In this document: positions 1 to 12,313 of the stretch, one piece after another
Layout of the letters: every line of letters begins with the position of its first letter
Numbering within the stretch: the first letter of the stretch is position 1
NCBI GenBank assembly: GCA_005765155.1
Contig: VCCP01000003.1
Coordinates: 2,666,001 to 2,730,000, forward strand
DNA from: Zelopaecilomyces penicillatus
Taxonomy: Eukaryota; Ascomycota; Sordariomycetes; Hypocreales; Pseudodiploosporaceae
DNA length: 64,000 nucleotides
Direction: 5' to 3'
Program-made: the position numbers and the translations under genes
Notes under the pieces: model-generated
Seen by the model: only the letters and a program-made list of their open reading frames with translations
The model's database searches: none
Told to the model about the DNA's origin: nothing

Positions 1-3000
1 TATAATAAAGATAATCTAGTATATATTAAAACTATAATATAAGATATTTTATTATTTCTCTTTTTTTATTCTTATAATTATATAATAATATAAATTATAA
101 AGAGATTATATAATAATAATAATAAAGGCTTTATATCTTATTTATTTAATTCTGATTTATATAAATAATAAACTTTTTATTTTAATTAAATTATTATATT
201 TTTATAGTATTATTTAATTTAAAGTTATTAGTTTTATAATTATTATATAATTAGTTTATAATTTCTTTATTAATTAATATTTCTTTTATTGATATAATAA
301 GGCTTTTATAAAGGTTCGTTTTTTAATTATTAATAATTAAAAAGCTTATTAATCTTATATAAAAGTCTTTTATTTTTTTAATTTAAATATTCAAAGTATT
401 AGATTTAAATTAATATTAATATTATATTATATATTTATTTATAATATTTAATATAAGCATATAAATAAATAAGGCTTTTAATCCTTTATTTTATAAGATA
501 TATATTTAATAAGAATATAAATACCTTTAACTTAAAAAGATATATTAAAATAGCTTTATAAATATTAATAATATTATAAAACTATTATAAAAAGTATTAT
601 AATTTAAAACTTCTATTTATTAAATATATTATTATTATAAAAAATAATTAAATATAGATTTTAAGAAATCTTATTAAGATATTATTTCTTTAAAAAGCTT
701 TTTATACTTTAATATTATAAAATATATATTTAATTTTATTTAATTTTATTATTTTATTAACTTATATTCTTTTAATTTTTATTATTTTAAGCCTTTTTAA
801 TATTTTTTTTTAAAGAAAATCTTTAAATTAAAATTATAATGTTTTTAATAATTATAATATTAATTATTTTAGGGTTATATAGCTTTTAAATCTAGCTTAT
901 CTTTTTAAGTTTTATATATTCCTTTTCTTTAATAAGATTAATATTAATAGCTTATATTAATTAATCTTTTTTATTATATAATAAGCTTTATTATAATTCT
1001 TTTTATAATTTTAAAGTTTTTTTTAAATATATTAATTATTATAAAATATAATAATAATATTTTATAACTTTAAGTTTATAAATAATCTCTCATATAATAT
1101 TATTTTATTAAAATATATTTATTTTTATAATTTTATTTTATTTAATTAATATTATAATATCTATAATATTATATAATTATATTATTAATATATTTATTTT
1201 TTAATTAATATTAATCTATTATTATTAGTTTTTAAAGATTAATTTAATTAATATTTATATCTTAATTTTAATTATTTTTCTTTAAGTTTAATCTTTTATT
1301 ATCTTATATTTTATTATGTATTAAAAATAATTAGATTTTATTAGATTAAAATCTATATTTTAATAATTATATAATAAATTTAAATTATATTAAATTTAAT
1401 TTAAAATATTAATTATTTATTATTTTAATTTATATTATTATTTTATAAAGAATAATAAAAGAAAAATATTAATAATATATTAATTTAAAAAAATCTAAAT
1501 CTTTTATATTTATTTATAATAAATATATTATATTGAATAATATAAATTAAATTTATTATAAAAATATAATATTTTTATAATTATAATATATTAATTAATA
1601 TAATAATCTATAATCTTTTATTATAAGGTTTTAAATATATAGATTATATTTTAAGAGTTTTATTATTTTATTTAAATATAATATAAATTTAATCACTTTT
1701 TATTTATTATAATTATAATATAAGATTATATCTTTTATGAATATATATAATTATATAATTATTACTTTATATAATATATTATCTAGCTTTATTTATTATA
1801 AAGATTATAGATTAATTAATAGTTTTTATATAATTATTATATTATATTTATTATATAATTTAATATAAAGATTATTATTATATTTTAATTTAAACTAAAA
1901 ATATTATTATTTATTTAAGAATCTATTATATTTTATTTTTTATAAGAATAATTACTTAATTTCTTAAGAAGGTTTATATTAATATTATAAATATATAATT
2001 ATATATTTATTATATATTTTAAATTATAATATATTAAATTAGATTAAAAAGATTTATATTTATAAATATATATTATAAGTATTTTAATAAATATATTATT
2101 AAAAAAACTAAATTTATAAAGATTTTATATTAATTAATATAATAATATAACTTTAAAATTTAATTTTTTTAAATGATATATTTATTAAAATATTTATAAT
2201 ATATATTTATACTTTTATTATAAAATCTATATATTGCTTTTATTATATTATAATATAAGCTTTATATTTATATTTTAATTATTTAAAATATTTTATAATC
2301 TAGATTATATTATTTTAAGATTTAAATTTATAAAAGCCTTTTTTTTAAAAAAAATCTTTTTTAATTAATTTATTTATATTTTTAAGAATTATATTTTTAA
2401 GAAAAAATATTATTATATTATAATAATATTTTAAGATAGCTTAATATATATATATATTTATAAATAATTAATTTAATAAAATATCTTTATTAAATCTTTA
2501 TTTTATCTTTTATCTTTTATATTTATAATAATAATATTAGGATATTCTTTATTAATATTAAATAAATCTTTATAAAGATTAAAATATTTTTTATATCTCT
2601 TTAATTATTATTATTTAAATATATTAATTTATTTTTATTATAATATTAAATTCCTTAAAAATCTTTATAATAATTCTTTTAATCTTAATATTTATACTTA
2701 AGATTAATATTATATATTTATAATATTATTATTAAATATATAAAATTAATAAATTAATTTAATTATTTTTATAAGTATCTCTTTATTAATTAATAAATAT
2801 TAAAGTTTTCTTTTAATCTTTAATATTTTCTATTTTTTATTATATATATAGTTTAATATTGAAGTTTTTTTTAATTCTATTAATCTTAATATATTTAAAG
2901 CTATAAATATTATAATCTTTAATATATTAATATATTATATATTTATTTATTTATAATAATATTATCTTTTAAACTCTTTTATAATATTATATTTAAAATA

Positions 3001-3236
3001 TATTCTAATAAAAAACTAAATTTATTAAAATTAATTATCTTTAATTATCTTTAATTATAATATTATTAAATATAAGATATATAAATTTTAATTATTTTTT
3101 AATTAAATATATATAAATATAATAATATAATAAATATTAATAATAATATTATTTATTATAATCTTTTTTATTAATTCTTTTTATTATTTTTATATATTTA
3201 AGAAAAATCTTGTTTATAATAATCTTATAATATAAT
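1..3236. repeat. AT-rich RIP-degraded block
   Basis: The sequence is almost entirely A and T. The few remaining C residues lie mostly before T or C (as in TCTT, GCTT, CCTT), while CpA and CpG are nearly absent on both strands. That is what RIP leaves after converting CpA and CpG to TpA and TpG. No open reading frame of useful length exists. The block is probably old transposon sequence, but nothing in it can be assigned to a family by eye. Confidence 0.85.
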
Positions 3237-3648
3237 TGTTATGATCCAATAGTATGGTTATAGGAATAGGCTGGATTAGATAATATAATAGAAGGGTATA
3301 TACCTTAGGGTATAAGGGTATAAGGGAAGATTAGAAGTAATCAATCTAAGCATTTATAAGATTGGATTATAATAGATCAGATAGAGTACTATTAAGCCTT
3401 ATAAAGAATAATATATATATATACCCTTAAATTTTCATTCTTTAGATATAGCTTAAATAGTTATTAATATACTTTTAATTTTATTATATTATTTACTATT
3501 GCTTATTATACTAATACTTAACCCCTGATTATAATACTCTATATCTATTATTAATATAATAGATATATTGCTTAGAATACCCTAACTTATCTACTAATAT
3601 AAACCCCTTTTATTAGATTTATCCCTTAGGAATTTATTAAATATTATA
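3237..3648 (+). repeat. 5' LTR of the gypsy relic (RIP-mutated)
   Basis: It begins TGTTATGATCC and ends ATATTATA, which correspond to TGTCACGACCC and ACGTCACA in the intact LTR at 23857-24273 after C-to-T changes. The second half (about 3490-3648) aligns almost base for base with that copy. The U3 half is more diverged. Length is about 412 bp. Confidence 0.8.
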
Positions 3649-5981
3649 TATTAATAACTCTTATTTAATAGATTATTATAAAACCCTAAGTAATATCTAT
3701 TAATCAGTTTATTACTATAGCTTCTTAAACCCCTATCCCTGCTGGATAATACTAGAATCTAATATCTATTAACTAATCTATTATCCCCTAACCTATAAAT
3801 AATAATAGTGAAGAGGATAAAGAAGAGAATAAGGATATTATTAAGTTAAAAGATTAAATAAAAACCTTAAAAAGATAACTCAATACCTAATAATAATAAT
3901 ATATAAATAATATAATATAGCTTAATAATCTAATAGAAGCAAAGATTAATATACTAATTAAATAAATCAAATAACTTATAGAAATCCTTATATAATAAAC
4001 TAATCAATATTAATATAGATTAAAGCAAATAAATATATAAGTTAAAGTAGAAAGAGACTCTAAAGAAATATTTAAGCTAAGATAGCCTAAGATATTTAAT
4101 AGAAGCCTAAATAAACTCTAGTTATTTCTTACTTAACTCTATACTTTCCACTTATATTATCTAGCCTAGTTTAAAATAGAATCGATTAAAGTATAATATA
4201 TTATAGAACTCTTAATAGGAATTATATTTACTTGATTTAAATTAACTCTATAAGATTATATTAATAACTCCCTAAAAGGAAAAATTATATATAAAACCGA
4301 TTCTATTTTCAGTAGTTATAAGGAATTCAAAGAATAACTTATAAATATCTTTGGATTGATTAATAAATAACTATAAATAGAATAATAACTATAGAATCTA
4401 TATTAGATAGGATTCATTATAGACTATATTATTAAGCTTATCCAGATATATTTAAGATTATCTAAAAGAGATAAATAAGCTTAAATAGAAATTATATATT
4501 ATAAACTAAAGATTAAAGTTAAGGATAAGATTTATAAAGAAAAATATCCTATTACCTTTATTAAGTATATTATAATAGCTATTATTATTAATAATTATTA
4601 ATATACTAGATACTAAGAAAAGAAATATAAAGGAAGAAATTAAAAATCAATTTATTATAGATTCTAATCCTAATAGTAATAATAATATAAGATAAACTAT
4701 AGATAAAGATAATAAGACTCCTTATTAATTTATATAAACCTTAATACTATATAATAATAAGATATATTAAAAGTTAAATATTATAATTATAATAAAATAG
4801 GATACTTTACCTAAGATTATTAATAGCCTAAATAAGAAAAGAAGGATTAGAAGCTAATCCTTAATATATAATAGAGTGTATATATTATAGCTAAAGATAG
4901 ATAAACCCTGGCTATAATAGGATAAAGAGGATAGGGATAAGGATAATCCAGAAACTATAAATACCCTATACCTTAGCAGTTATTAATACTATAGACTATA
5001 TTAATCTAATTCAATACTATATAATAGGATTAATAATTAGATATAGATATAGATAAGGAAAAGTATTTTAAGGAGATTCTAGATTAATAAATAATCCCTA
5101 CTATAGATAATGAAAATACCCTAGTTAAGGATAAAATAATAAATAATAGCTTGGACTCTAGCTCTTTAGAATCTAAGAGTAAAGAATCTCTTAGGATAAC
5201 TTAATACTATACTATATTATATCCACCATCTAAGAGTACTATCTATAAATATCTTAAAGAAATAGTAATTAAACTTATATAAGTATTAAACTATATAAAT
5301 AGAGTTAATCTTTAATTTATAATTATTAAATATATTTATAAATAGATAATAAAAGAAGGCCTAGGTATTTCTATTCTAAGAGATTATCTTAGAAGAGCCT
5401 TTATATTAAAAACTAATTATAATAAATATAAAGATAATTATATACTCCTAAACCCTAATTATATTTTTTATAATAAAATCAGCTAAATATTATATATTAA
5501 TTTCTTTTATTTTTAATATTAGAAAATAAAAATCCAGAATAAATTCTTTTTATATTATATAGGAGTATAAGGAATTAAGAATATCCTTATAGGAGATTAA
5601 TTTATTAACTGGTATAAGGCTAAGTACTTTATATCTTTTAGGATTAGTATATTTAAATTATACCCTAAGACCCTAAAAGAATATAGATAAGGAGCTAAAA
5701 ATAAAGATTATAAGTCTATCTATTATAAGATCTATAAATAGGAAAAACTCAAGTTAAGATATAATAGATTATAACTTATTAATTATAGAAAAGAGGATTT
5801 ATATAATTATATTAACCTTAAGTATAATATATACTTATAATAGAAGCTAATATAATAATATAAAAGATAACTATTAAAAGATAATATCTTAGATAGAACT
5901 TAATATAAAGCTATAATAGTAATTAATTATAATAAACCTTAGTATAGATAATATATAAAAGAAAATAAATATATATATAAG
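3649..5981 (+). pseudogene. decayed gypsy gag/5' pol internal region
   Basis: No frame is open for long, but conceptual reading still shows a retrotransposon Gag. Around 4260-4560 there is a hydrophilic stretch reading like a fungal gypsy capsid. Around 4760-4815 there is a CCHC zinc-knuckle relic (Y-N-Y-N-K-x-G-Y-F pattern) whose cysteines have become tyrosine codons, the result of G-to-A change. Around 5230-5900 there is a protease/early pol-like region. All changes look like RIP transitions. Reverse transcriptase and integrase are not recognisable before the copia element interrupts the sequence. Confidence 0.6.
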
Positions 5982-6456
5982 TGTTAAAATAGGCGGGTTT
6001 TATATAACAGCCTGACCTGTTATAAGATTAGTAGCTAGACCTACTATAGCTTAGCAGCTAAACCTGCTATAGCCCCAGCAGCCAGACCTGCTATAAGGTA
6101 GCAGCCTGACCTGCTATAAGACCTAAAAAGCCCGTGCAGCCTGACCTGCTATATCAGGCTAGACTAGTAAAATAAGGGCTTATCCCTTATACCCCTCCCT
6201 TTCTTATTATTTGGAATGCTTAGAAATCTAAAGAAATATTATTTGGAATTCTTAAATAATTCCAAATAATCCTAGTATTATTTAGATATATAAGATAGCT
6301 GGATTCCTAGCTGAATCCTGCTTTCTTTCTCTATCAGTAATTCAATCACTTCTTTCTTCTTTTCTATAGACTTTACTCTGGATAACTATTCACTGCCTTT
6401 CTTCCACTGCTATCGCTACTAGCTTTAGTTATAACTTTATACTGCAAATTGCAATA
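5982..6456 (+). repeat. 5' LTR of the copia element
   Basis: It is 475 bp, starting TGTTAAAATAGG and ending TTGCAATA. The end is set by the adjoining primer-binding site and by target-site duplications around two decayed solo copies at 56316 and 58165. The region 6006-6153 holds six copies of a GACCTGCTATA-type motif spaced 17-50 bp apart. It differs from the 3' LTR at four sites (C/T near 6076, A/G and T/C in CTATCAGTAATTC, A/G in TATTCACTGCC). Confidence 0.93.
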
Positions 6457-6470
6457 GGTTATGAGCCCGA
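6457..6470 (+). other. primer-binding site complementary to the tRNA-iMet anticodon arm
   Basis: The bases GGTTATGAGCCCGA directly follow the LTR. They are the reverse complement of the initiator methionine tRNA anticodon stem-loop (CGGGCTCATAACC), not of a tRNA 3' end. Drosophila copia and yeast Ty5 are known to prime from a cleaved half of tRNA-iMet in this way, so half-tRNA priming is inferred here. Confidence 0.8.
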
Positions 6471-7049
6471 AAGAATAGTTATTCCAGACTGTAAAAAGAA
6501 GACTCTTTTTCCTGCTGTATTCAACCTCTTTACACATCAGATTTTTCGCCCCTCCTCTGACCAGTCGGACCCTCATTTCCCACCAATCAGAAGTCACGAA
6601 AAACACTGCACACACAAGAGTTGAACATCGGACCTACAGCTTACGGCATGACCCACTTTTGGATTTATGGATTACTAATTCGGACTTACGGAATTACGGG
6701 TCACGGCTTTACTGACTACGCCAAATACGGTTAAACACTCGAATTGCTAGTCAACTTTGCAAAAGGCCTATATAAGACTATAGAAGTCGGCTGACTAAGC
6801 AAAGACGCTGTGCCAGCTATGCTATAACCCGACTATAGCTAGCACGTGACAGGCAACCCTTATACCTGGCACCCCTCTAGCCAATTGGCTAGTTCCAGGG
6901 CTCTTACTAAGACCCAGCCATATATAGCACTGCTATAACCGGCACTTTCAGCTGTTATAACACTGTTATACAGCTATAAGCTTATTTTTAGAAGCTTATT
7001 TTTCTTTTATACTGCTATAACCACCAGCTATAGCAGTCTGACCCTGAAA
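6471..7049 (+). other. copia 5' untranslated leader
   Basis: This leader lies between the primer-binding site and the gag start. It has normal base composition and no coding potential I can support. The small reverse-strand frame at 6373-6615 spans the LTR boundary and is a chance frame. Confidence 0.5.
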
Positions 7050-10000
7050 ATGTCAGGTCAGGACCTTCCAATGGAAGAGAATTCATTAGAATTACAAGCT
7101 CTTCGGTCTCAGATACAGGAGCTCACACAGCAACTACAACAGCTACAGGCCCAATTTACAGTGGCCACAGCTACTGAGACTACTGAAGAACCGCCACAAC
7201 CTCAACCTAAGCCACCTCAATCGCTATTACAGCCAGCACAGCCTATGAATATACTGGGGGACCTAGCTTTAAAAGAGCTATCCAAGAAAATACAGGCCTT
7301 TCCAGAAGCTTATAGGTTAAGGGGCCCTGACAACTACGACCAATGGCTTCAGGCCCTGTCAATCCAGTTACGGGCACTTGGATTACCTACTTTTCTTTCA
7401 AACCCCACTATAAGCCTTAGCCTTAGCGACCACCATCAGGCTATTTTGCTTCTATTACTTCGTGACAGCTGCTCACAGCACCCACAAGCCTCTATAAGTT
7501 GGGTTACAACACCGCTGGAAGCTTATCAAATACTGAATAAGCAATACTACCGCAGTGCTACCCTGCAGCGCGGAACCCTCTACAGCACCTTTCACAAGCT
7601 TAGCTTCAACAGCTATAAAGGCTCTATAGAGGCATTTAATAGCGAATTCAATACTCAACTTGCTAAGCTACAATTAGCTTCAGTTACTATACAGCCCACA
7701 GATCAGATAAATCAGTATCTGAAGGCTGTAAAAGAAGCTTTCCCACAGTAGGCTGAACACCAAAGGAACAATATCAGGATTCATACAGCGCTCGGCACTT
7801 CACTAGATGCCCTGAATTTACAGTTCCTTATGGCGGACTTGCTAGAAGAGCTACAAGACAAAAGCTCTTCAGTTGCAAAAGCTAGCTCTTATAGGGCTAG
7901 AGAAGCTGAGGAACCTTCTAAAAAGACCTATAAGGACTTTAAAAAGAAGGAAAAACCGTCTAAATCCACTGAAAAACAGCCTTATAAGCCCTTTCAGAAG
8001 GATAAAAAGACAAAGAAGCCTGCTACTAGCAGCAAGGAACCTGATAAAGCTTCCTTCATGATAGGCACTTATAACCTATCTACAGGTGACTGGAACACTG
8101 CAGCCAGCACCTGAAGCTCTGATTCTGAATCTGATACAGAAGGTTCAGAAGCTATAGAGCCTGAAGAATCAGCTTATAGCACTCATCATAACGCCAATCT
8201 GAAGAACGCCCTGCTATACGACACTGGCTCGACATGCCATATCATTAATAATAGAACCCTCTTTACTAGTTATAGCACCTACAGTAAGAAACCAAGGCCT
8301 ATAACAACTGGTGGCGGTCCAATCTATCCAAAAGGATCTGGAACAGCTGTATTTACAGTGCTTATAGGGCTTGAACCCAGGACTTATAGCACTCTAGAGC
8401 TAAAAAATGCACTATATATCCCTGATATGGATATAAATATAGTGAGTGGGGTAAAGCATTATGCTTCTGGCGGTACACTTCTGCGAGAGAAGCTATTTAC
8501 AGTGGACCGAACCTGCTGTGGACTGCTAAACTTCACTAAACACGGCTTCTTCCTTCAGCAAAAAGGGAAGCCCACACCTGAATTTACAGGGCCTTCCAAC
8601 CACTATTATAGCTATCCAATAGCGGTTGAAATCACCTCCAAACCCCCCCCTGGCATGTATGAGGACCTCACTGAGCCCTCTGAACCAGCTAAACAGCTGC
8701 TGGAACCAACAAAAAGCCCTGAAATTTCAGGCCTATACACACCAGAAAGCCCTGATCCAGACTCAGGCCTGCCACAAGACCCACTAGAAGATGCTATATC
8801 CCTTCTAGAACCCTCTGAAAACACTGTTACAGAGGGAGATACAGGTCTTTCAGCTAAAACTAGCTACCAAAAGCTGCTACAGCTAGCAGGAATTTGGCAT
8901 ATCCGTCTCGGCCATATTGGCCTACAGCTGCTAAAGAAGACCGCTAAAATTTCAGCGGGCTTACCTGATTTTACTGCTATAAAAGAAGCAGATTTCTTCT
9001 GTTTAGCATATATACAGGCTAAATCAGTACACAGACCCTTTAAAAACCCGATTCCAGACCCGCTAGAAGTGCTAGAGGTTATAGAGGGAGACACATTTCA
9101 GATAAAACCAATCCCTTATAATAAGCTCTCTACAGGGCTTATTTTAGTAGAAAGAAAATCCCGTTATCGAACGGTTCTTTTACTACCTAATAAGGAAGGT
9201 TATATTGTCTTCTCTGCTATAAAGGGACTATTTAGAGGACTAAAAGCCCACTATAAAAAATACCCTCTACGGCTGCATTTCGACGGTGGAAAAGAGGTCT
9301 CAGCACTGCTAAAAGACTGGCTAGCAGGCAAAGGCATCGGTTTTAGCACATCTAGCCCCTATATTCATGAGCAAAATAGCCTGCCAGAACGCTCTATAAG
9401 GGTTATTTTAGACCGACTACAGGCTACTATGATCTGGGCCCAGCTGCCACTTTTTCTCTGGACCGCTATTTTACCTGCTATAGTTAACCTTATCAACTGT
9501 ATAGCGGTTACAAACAGGGACCTCAGCCCGCTACAGCTCTTCTTACAAGAGCTAAAACCAGCTCTAGCAGCTAACAAACCAAATTTAACAGCCTACAGAG
9601 CTATTAGAGCATACTGTGAGGTTGTTATCCCTGCTAAGAAGCGCTAATAAGGCGCTAAACTAAGCCCTAAAACAGAACCAGCCAGACTGCTAGCTACACT
9701 AGGCAAAAATGTCTATTCGGTCTATATACCCTCCCGCTGATAGATAACTAAGACCTCTTTCCTTTATATTATAGAAGGAATAGGCCCTATAAGCCAGGGC
9801 CTAAAGGGCAATTTTCATAATCTTCAGAGCCCTTCTAGCTTAGAGGGAGAATTAGAAGAGCTTTATACCCCGTCAAAATCAACAGATCAACCTACCCTAA
9901 AGGATCTGACCGATTTACAAGCCCTTGATCAAGCTAGAAGACCTATCCAACTACTAGAGCCTGTACTACAGACGCCACAACAGCTGCCACAACCGCTATA

Positions 10001-11810
10001 ACAGCTGCCACAGCCTGTATCACAGCCTGTAATACAATTACCACAGCCTACTGAACAGCCTAAACAGCTGTCAGAAGACTCTGAACCTATGCAGCTAGAT
10101 CTTGCCTACCCTATAGATATCTGCTATAAGCTAAAGGCAAAATTCACTGCTAAGGCTTCTTCAGAACCTGCTGGCTGGAAACAAGCCTTAGAAGACCCTA
10201 TTAAGGAACAGTGGATTAGCGCTATTTATAGTGAATTCCATTAAATTCTACAAGCTAAAGTCATGCATTTTATCCCTTTTTCAGAGGTTCCAAAAGACCG
10301 AAAAATCCTGAAAAATAGGCTTGTTTTTAAGCTTAAGAAGGATTCATAAAATCAGCCCTTAAAATATAAGGCTAGGCTTGTTATAAAGGGTTTTATACAA
10401 ATTGAAGGAAAAGACTACTTTAAAACCTTCGCAGCTACTAGTATTCCCCCCACCTAGCGGATTTTACTAGCTTTAGCAGCCTTTTATAACTAGGAAATCG
10501 AGCAAATTGATTTTATAGGGGCTTTTTTAAACAGCCAGTTATCTAAGGATATTTTTATAGAATTTCCAGAAGGCCTGTCTTCCTTTATAGAGACCCAGAC
10601 CCCTAGAAACCAGCCTTTAGCAGCTTTATTAGCCAAGCTTAGCTATAACCCTGCTATAAAACAGGTTATCCTGCTAAAAAAGGCCTTATATAGGCTAAAG
10701 CAAGATCCCTGTGAATGGCAACAGCAGCTAATTAAGCTGCTAGCTACTCTAGGGTTCCAACCCTTAATCTCTGACCCGGCTATCTTTATCAATACTCAGA
10801 CTAACACCTTTATTATTACCTACATTGATGACTGCCTTATTATAGGGCCGGACCTACCCTATATTAACAAGCTAAAACGCCTGTTAAATAAGGTCTTTGC
10901 TATAGAAGATAGAGGCCCTATAGCCTTCTTCTTAGGGGTTCAAATCAGCCGTAACCGGGCTAAAAAGGAGCTATGGCTGCACCAGTCTCAGTATATTAAT
11001 GAGGCTCTTCAGCGCTTTCAGCTGCAAGATACAACCCCTACAGCTATACCCCTACAACCCGGAGCATTAAAAGAACCCCTAAAAAAGGTTCTTACCTCTA
11101 CTGAACAACAGACTTATCAGCAGATTATAGGGACTTTAATATACCTTATGCTTCTTTCCAGACCTGATATAGCTTTTCCAATACAGTGGCTTTCTCGATA
11201 TATACAACAGGCCTATATCAACCATTATAATACAGCTAGGAACCTTCTAAAATACCTGAAAGGCTCTAAAGAACTAGCTATCCTTTATAAGGCTTTAGAC
11301 CTTATACAGGCTAAACAACTAGCTCTTTAGCTGCTAGGCTATTCAGATAGTGATTTTGCAGGCTGTAAAGCTACTAGCAAATCCACCTATGGGTATCTCT
11401 TTAAGCTAGCAAGCGGGCCTATCTGCTAGAAGGCAAAGAGACAGACTACTATAGCCCTCTCAACTACAGAAGCTGAATCAGATGCTTTAGTAGAGGCTAT
11501 AAAAGAGCTAAAATGGCTCTCTGGGCTCTTTATAGAGCTAAAAATCCCTCTTCAGCAGCCTATAGACCTGTATTGTGATAATACAGCCTCTATAAGTAAT
11601 GCTAAGAACCCTAATCAGCATGCCCGAACTAAGCACACCCTGCTAAAATTCCACTATATTAGGCAAGAGACAGCTAGTGGGCTATTTAAGATAAATTATC
11701 TTACAACTAAGGCTATGCCTGCTGATGGGCTAACTAAGGCTTTAACAGGCCCTGTTTTTCAGGGCTTTCTAAGCCTATTAAACCTGCAAAAACCCCCTAT
11801 TAAAAGCTAG
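7050..11810 (+). pseudogene. copia gag-pol polyprotein, one frame with 13 in-frame stops
   Basis: A single frame of 1587 codons starts at ATG 7050 and ends at TAG 11808-11810. Gag (about 7050-8110) has a coiled-coil, glutamine-rich N terminus and a lysine-rich tail. The aspartic protease has D-T-G-S at 8220-8231. Integrase has the zinc-binding histidines (codons 8898, 8913) and one cysteine (9000), but the second cysteine is tyrosine (9009); an F-D-G-G aspartate and an E-R-S glutamate follow. Reverse transcriptase has A-L-Y-R-L-K-Q and Y-I-D-D (10821-10832). RNase H shows D-S-D-F-A-G, T-T-E-A-E and the Y-C-D-N block. Stops at 7749, 8112, 9645, 9648, 9738, 9741, 9999, 10242, 10347, 10455, 10491, 11328 and 11427 are TAG, TAA or TGA, nearly all explicable as C-to-T in CAG, CAA or CGA. 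It cannot make a full polyprotein. Confidence 0.92.
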
Positions 11811-11830
11811 CTATATATATATAGCTTGCT

Positions 11831-11838
11831 AGAGGGAG
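11831..11838 (+). other. polypurine tract of the copia element
   Basis: AGAGGGAG directly precedes the TGTTAAAATAGG start of the 3' LTR, the usual site for plus-strand priming. Confidence 0.75.
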
Positions 11839-12313
11839 TGTTAAAATAGGCGGGTTTTATATAACAGCCTGACCTGTTATAAGATTAGTAGCTAGACCTA
11901 CTATAGCTTAGCAGCTAAACCTGCTATAGCCCTAGCAGCCAGACCTGCTATAAGGTAGCAGCCTGACCTGCTATAAGACCTAAAAAGCCCGTGCAGCCTG
12001 ACCTGCTATATCAGGCTAGACTAGTAAAATAAGGGCTTATCCCTTATACCCCTCCCTTTCTTATTATTTGGAATGCTTAGAAATCTAAAGAAATATTATT
12101 TGGAATTCTTAAATAATTCCAAATAATCCTAGTATTATTTAGATATATAAGATAGCTGGATTCCTAGCTGAATCCTGCTTTCTTTCTCTATCGGCAATTC
12201 AATCACTTCTTTCTTCTTTTCTATAGACTTTACTCTGGATAACTATTCGCTGCCTTTCTTCCACTGCTATCGCTACTAGCTTTAGTTATAACTTTATACT
12301 GCAAATTGCAATA
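11839..12313 (+). repeat. 3' LTR of the copia element
   Basis: It is 475 bp, the same length as the 5' LTR and identical except at four transition sites (99.2 percent). The gypsy-type 3' LTR sequence resumes at 12314. Confidence 0.93.

Larger units (their letters stand above)
5982..12313 (+). mobile_element. Ty1/copia LTR retrotransposon, near full length, recently inactivated
   Basis: The 6332-bp element has two 475-bp LTRs that differ at four positions, all transitions. A primer-binding site directly follows the 5' LTR, a polypurine tract precedes the 3' LTR, and one gag-pol frame runs from 7050 to 11810. The order protease, integrase, reverse transcriptase, RNase H is that of Ty1/copia. 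The frame carries in-frame stops and no frameshift, so inactivation is by point mutation. The five bases on each side differ (ATAAG left, CTTAT right), so there is no target-site duplication. RIP is much milder than in the neighbouring gypsy sequence, which suggests a later insertion. Confidence 0.93.

Noticed and set aside
6373..6615. Reverse-strand 80-codon frame
   Set aside because: It crosses the copia LTR, priming site and leader, which explain the sequence fully.
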